Origin: VXNE01 sp965116625
GTDB lineage: Bacteria > Pseudomonadota > Gammaproteobacteria > Pseudomonadales > Azotimanducaceae
Length of the DNA: 64,000 bases
Assembly (NCBI GenBank): GCA_965116625.1
Contig: OZ220717.1
Span: 3,844,001 to 3,908,000, forward strand
Reading direction: 5' to 3'
The position numbers and the translations under genes were made by a program. Within the stretch, counting starts at the first letter, position 1. Every line of letters begins with the position of its first letter. Positions 60,561-64,000 of this stretch are shown in pieces. Under the pieces are notes generated by a model. The model was not told the DNA's origin. It did no database searches and worked only from the letters and a program-made list of their open reading frames with translations.

Positions 60561-62771
60561 TCAGCCAGCGTCGGCGGACGCCGCCCAGGCCTCGCGCAAC
60601 ACGCGCCACTCGTCGACATCCGGGGTGACCGTCAGGGCCAGGTCCAGGTAGAGGCGTGCATCGTCCATCAGGTTGAACGCATGCGCGTCCTGCGCGGCGG
60701 CCGCGAGACGCTGCGCCGTGCGGGTCAGGAGTTCCGCCGCCTCGCCGTTGTCCGGATCCAGCCGCAGTACTTCACGCAACCTGGCAACGACGCCGCCGTC
60801 CGCGGGCAGGGTGAGCCAGCCGTCGGCGAACAGTTCGTGCGCCTCGGCGAGCACGCGCGCGACGGTCTCGAGCCGCTCGATCTCGGCGTCGTAGCGTGTG
60901 CGCATCTCGTTGACCGGCACTTCTCCCAGGCTCACCACGGTGGCGCGGTCGGTGAGCTGCTTGGCCGCCTCCAGGTTGCCCGCGCGAAGATACTCCCCGA
61001 ACTGCTCAAGGGCGCTGGCGGCGATTTCCAGCAGGCCCTGGCGGGCGATGGCATTGTCCTCGTCGGTTGCCAGGACGCGCTGGTAGATCTCTGCCGCGTT
61101 CGCCTCCGGCGGATCGACCAGCGCGGCGGCCGCCCGATAGGCGCTGGCCCGGTTCAGGAGTTCGTCGATTTCCGCCTGCACGGTAGCGGCCTGGGCGATC
61201 TGCGCGCGCACGCCGTCGAGGGCGGGGTAGTCCGGGTTGGCGGCCACCGCGCGGCCCAGCTTGTCCATGGCGCCGGCCACGTCTCCCTCCACCACGGCGC
61301 GCTCCGCCAGTCCCGCGTAGTGCCCCGCGAGTTCGTTCAGCCGCATCTGCGCCCCGGCGTGATCGGGCAGGCGCTGCAGCACCTCGTGGTAAGCCTGGGT
61401 GGCCGAAGACGCCGACGGTTCGTGCGACATGCCCTGGCTCGCAAGCAGCGCGTTGGTGTCCTGCATGATGGTGTCCGCGCGGCGCCGGTCGGACAACTGC
61501 TCGAACAGGTTCGCGAGTTCCGCATCCTGCGGGAAGACCCCCAGCGACTCGTTGAGCTTCGCGTCCGCCAGCGCCAGGTCGTCCGCCTCAAGCGCCGCAT
61601 CGATGTCGCGCTTCCAGGCCGCGGCAACCGTCGATATGCGCCCCAGCGCGCCGTCATGCGCCGGGTCCCGGTCGAGGACGCGGCGGTAAGCGGCCACGAT
61701 CGCCGCCAGGGACTGGTTCGGATCGAGGCGCAGCGCCTCCGCGGACTTCCATGCCGAGGTCAAAGCGACATCCTCGGTCAACCCCGTGCGTGCGAGGAAG
61801 TCCGCGATCGCCGCGCGCTCGGCGACGCCGAAATAACCGACCAGCGCGATGGCGGCCACCACCATCGACGCGATGGCCACGGAAACCGCGCGGCGCCGGG
61901 GGGCGCGCGGGACCGATGCGCGAACCGTCGTCGCCGCGAAGGCCGCTCCCGCCACGGCCTGAATCTCGCCGGTGTCGATCGGATCGATCCGCACCGCCGC
62001 GATCGGTGCCGGTTCCCGCACCTCGACCGCATCCAGCGCGCGGATCACTTCGGCGCCGGTCTGGAATCTCTCGTCGGGGTCTTTCCTGAGCCACCGGGCG
62101 AGAACGTCACGGTACGCGGAGAGCGGTTCCGGCAGGCGGATAGCTCCCCGGGCCGCGGTACTGCCGGACCCGGAAGGAGCCTCACCCGTCAGCATGAGGT
62201 AGAAGACGACCCCCAGGCTGTAGAGGTCGGACCGGCTATCCACAGCACCGCCGGCCGCCTGCTCCGGACTCATGTAACCGGGCGTGCCGGGGACCGTCCC
62301 GGACGGCGGCTGCGCACCCGTCTCGGCCGCGATGCCGAAATCCGTCAGCACCGCCTCTTCCCTGCCCCGGAAAAGGATGTTCTCCGGCTTCACGTCCCGG
62401 TGCACGATGCCGTGGCCGCGCAGGGCGTCGAGCGCCAGGGCGACCTGCTTCGCAACGCGCACGGCATCGGGCAGCGACATTCCCCGGCCCATGCGGGCGA
62501 CCAGGTCCCCGCCATCGAGGTATTCCAGCGCGATGTACGGGCACATGCCGGCACCGGCCTCGTAGGCCTTGACGACGTGCGGATGGTCGATGCCGGCGAG
62601 AATTTCGGACTCATGCGCGAAGCGCCGCTGGACTGCCGGGTCCTGCGCCGCCTCGCCCACCGCGACCTTCAGCGCGACCTCGCGGCCCATGTCCCCCCAG
62701 GTGGCGAGATACACGATCGACGCCGCGCCGCGGCCGACCTCCCGCTGGACCCTGAAACCGGGAATCTCCAC
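60561..62771 (-). CDS. Membrane Ser/Thr protein kinase with TPR-type extracytoplasmic region
   Basis: A 736-residue Hanks-type kinase from a GTG start with GGAG 7 nt upstream; the long open frame to 63335 is an artefact over the MORN gene. The kinase domain has G13-R-G15, K35 (ALK), E54, HRDVKPEN with D126, DFG at 144-146, and GTPGYMSPEQA. One membrane helix lies near 296-318 (AVSVAIASMVVAAIALVGYFG). The remaining ~415 residues are helical, TPR-like repeats (SLAAIVAAYRRVLDRDPAH) expected in the periplasm. It starts 14 bp after the MORN gene stop, so the two are co-transcribed. Confidence 0.9.
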   Translation of the reverse strand: MEIPGFRVQREVGRGAASIVYLATWGDMGREVALKVAVGEAAQDPAVQRRFAHESEILAGIDHPHVVKAYEAGAGMCPYIALEYLDGGDLVARMGRGMSLPDAVRVAKQVALALDALRGHGIVHRDVKPENILFRGREEAVLTDFGIAAETGAQPPSGTVPGTPGYMSPEQAAGGAVDSRSDLYSLGVVFYLMLTGEAPSGSGSTAARGAIRLPEPLSAYRDVLARWLRKDPDERFQTGAEVIRALDAVEVREPAPIAAVRIDPIDTGEIQAVAGAAFAATTVRASVPRAPRRRAVSVAIASMVVAAIALVGYFGVAERAAIADFLARTGLTEDVALTSAWKSAEALRLDPNQSLAAIVAAYRRVLDRDPAHDGALGRISTVAAAWKRDIDAALEADDLALADAKLNESLGVFPQDAELANLFEQLSDRRRADTIMQDTNALLASQGMSHEPSASSATQAYHEVLQRLPDHAGAQMRLNELAGHYAGLAERAVVEGDVAGAMDKLGRAVAANPDYPALDGVRAQIAQAATVQAEIDELLNRASAYRAAAALVDPPEANAAEIYQRVLATDEDNAIARQGLLEIAASALEQFGEYLRAGNLEAAKQLTDRATVVSLGEVPVNEMRTRYDAEIERLETVARVLAEAHELFADGWLTLPADGGVVARLREVLRLDPDNGEAAELLTRTAQRLAAAAQDAHAFNLMDDARLYLDLALTVTPDVDEWRVLREAWAASADAG

Positions 62772-62785
62772 CTGGTGCTCCGTCC

Positions 62786-63760
62786 CTACCGCCCGGCCCC
62801 GTCCGGCGCGATGAGCCAGCGCATCTCGCCGGCGACCATGTTGCCGAGCACGAATCGCCCGGCGTCCACGTACGCCTGGCCGTCGAGGCGCACCGCTATG
62901 CCGGCGCCGTGCGCGAGACCGTTGATGCAGTCCGCGCTCGCGAACATCCACGCCTCCCCTTCCAGCACCAGCGCGCAGCGCGGGTTCTCCGCCACCGGCG
63001 TCTCGTCCACGAGTTCGCCGTCCTGCCAGTGCTGGAAGTAACGCTCGCCGTCCGGCGCGGACTTGACGCCGAACCCCTGCATTCGATTGTCCACGAACTG
63101 CCCGCGGTACACGGTCCCGTCCCGCCAGTAGTACGCGCCCAGGCCATGCCGACGGTTCGCGTCGAACTGCCCGACGTAGCGGTTGCCGTCGTGCCAGGTC
63201 TGCTCGCCCCAGCCGGTCCGCTCGCCGCCGACGAACTCGCCCGCGTAGACATCCTCGTTGGCCATGACGAGCGTACCCCGCCCGGTGATCGAGTTGTTCC
63301 TGAACTCGCCGGTGTAGACGTTTCCGTTCGGCCACTTGAGCCGCCCCATCCCCTCCCGGCGGTCGTTGACGAAGGTGCCCTCGAATACGCGGCCGTCCGG
63401 CCAGGTCAGGGTGCCCTCGCCGTTGCGCAGGCCGTTGACGAACGCGCCCTCGAAAACGCGCTCGTCCGGCCAGCGAAATGTCCCCTCGCCATGCATCCGG
63501 TTGTTCTCGAAATACCCCGTGTAGCGGTGGCCGGCAGCGGTGATGTAGGTCCCGAACCCGCTTCTGACACCGTTCACCACCTCGCCTTCGTAGACATCGC
63601 CGTTGGACAGTTCGATGCGCCTCTCGGCGGCATCGGCGACGGCAGCGAGCAATAGGGGAGCGGCCCAGAGCAGGGCGCCATGGGACGCGAAGAGGCGATT
63701 CCCGCGAAGCGGGGACAGCGTGCGTTTGCCTGCGATCAAGCGAAGTCTGCGCATGGCCAT
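62786..63760 (-). CDS. Secreted MORN-repeat protein
   Basis: A 324-residue protein with a long N-terminal signal (basic region, then ALLWAAPLLLAAVADA). Eight MORN repeats of about 23 residues follow, for example VFEGAFVNGLRNGEGTLTWP and VYRGQFVDNRMQGFGVKSAP. The C-terminal ~85 residues have no repeat, with a cysteine pair (PRCALVLEG, ASADCINGL). GAGGATCG precedes the chosen ATG. It lies 19 bp downstream of the pyruvate-kinase-like gene and 14 bp before the kinase gene. Confidence 0.87.
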   Translation of the reverse strand: MAMRRLRLIAGKRTLSPLRGNRLFASHGALLWAAPLLLAAVADAAERRIELSNGDVYEGEVVNGVRSGFGTYITAAGHRYTGYFENNRMHGEGTFRWPDERVFEGAFVNGLRNGEGTLTWPDGRVFEGTFVNDRREGMGRLKWPNGNVYTGEFRNNSITGRGTLVMANEDVYAGEFVGGERTGWGEQTWHDGNRYVGQFDANRRHGLGAYYWRDGTVYRGQFVDNRMQGFGVKSAPDGERYFQHWQDGELVDETPVAENPRCALVLEGEAWMFASADCINGLAHGAGIAVRLDGQAYVDAGRFVLGNMVAGEMRWLIAPDGAGR

Positions 63761-63779
63761 CGATCCTCGTCCGGTGCGG

Positions 63780-64000
63780 CTATCCTCCCACTGCACGGAT
63801 CTGGATCGCATCGACGCGTTTCTCGGCGAGCACGTCGGAGATCACCACGACACGTTCGTCCGCGGGGATGTCCTCCCGCTCCTGCAATACGTTGAGCGCC
63901 GTCTGTATCGTCTTCTCCGGCACGGTCGAGAACGCGGTGCGATGCGAGAACACGCCCCGGTTCAGCATCAGCCGCCGCCGTGTCTGGCTGTTGTTCGAGA
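63780..64000 (-). CDS. C-terminal part of a probable pyruvate kinase (5' end beyond window)
   Basis: Only about 72 C-terminal residues are visible, open to the window edge. TRRRLMLNRGV, followed by a helix (TIQTALNVLQERE) and the strand VVVISDV, resembles the C-terminal allosteric domain of pyruvate kinases (T-x-R-R-L-x-L-x-x-G-V, then VVVTAG-like). It ends with IQIRAVGG. Because only one domain is visible, the identification is tentative. It precedes the MORN gene by 19 bp. Confidence 0.5.
   Translation of the reverse strand, partial: SNNSQTRRRLMLNRGVFSHRTAFSTVPEKTIQTALNVLQEREDIPADERVVVISDVLAEKRVDAIQIRAVGG

Noticed and set aside
62772..63335. Kinase gene extended to 63335
   Set aside because: The extension is an arginine-rich frame opposite in reading to the MORN gene; the GTG at 62771 with a Shine-Dalgarno begins exactly at the kinase domain.

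Overview
The window is a high-GC chromosomal segment from a gammaproteobacterium. The evidence is a set of gene orders typical of that class: ilvI-ilvH-ilvC-pssA, rluD divergent from bamD, rplU-rpmA-obgE-proB with ispB divergent, rpsT (TTG start) divergent from murJ-ribF, and lspA next to type IV minor pilins as in Pseudomonas. Fatty-acid initiation by FabY is another pseudomonad-like trait. Gene density is high, with many 1-8 nt overlaps. No phage, integrase, transposase gene or CRISPR array was seen. The species cannot be named from sequence alone.

Layout. 1-13 kb: hisF (cut by the left edge) and hisH, ferrochelatase with a cysteine-rich insert, a single-chain acyl-CoA carboxylase fusion of about 1635 residues, moaB, thiolase, fabY and a GT22-type membrane glycosyltransferase. 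13-24 kb: carboxylesterase, SirB1-type protein, orphan amino-acid-type binding lipoprotein, a GT-C/GT2/DUF547 operon, and convergent to it an operon of a CxxC periplasmic protein, a beta-barrel-like protein and a TVP38-flavoprotein fusion. 24-37 kb: rimI, aroG, Na+/solute symporter pair, msrPQ-pssA-ilvCHI, a hendecad-repeat coiled-coil protein, rluD/bamD. 37-46 kb: a one-piece sensor kinase/response regulator, a TadG-like von Willebrand A protein, and minor pilins fimT, pilX, pilW, pilV, pilE. 46-54 kb: core genes lspA, ribF, murJ, rpsT, proB, obgE, rpmA, rplU, ispB and tRNA-Pro(CGG). 54-64 kb: accessory genes after the tRNA: two paralogous lipoproteins, a TolB-like protein, a VapBC module, a methyltransferase, DUF2891, MORN/ankyrin proteins, a Ser/Thr kinase and the end of a probable pyruvate kinase gene.

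Most notable points. (1) Two diverged copies of an undescribed non-coding element (28181-28506 and 35965-36212) share about 23-bp terminal inverted repeats and homologous hairpin-rich interiors; one ends 5 bp before the bamD start, the other supplies the 3' end of msrQ and probably its terminator. (2) The carboxylase fusion has the order alpha-CT, unknown region, beta-CT, biotin carboxylase, biotinyl domain, with an unusual biotin-site context. (3) The minor pilin locus has no pilY1 and instead neighbours a TadG-like protein with a MIDAS motif; ileS, fkpB and ispH are also missing from the expected order. (4) Ferrochelatase carries five cysteines within 23 residues, suggesting the internal-ligand [2Fe-2S] class.
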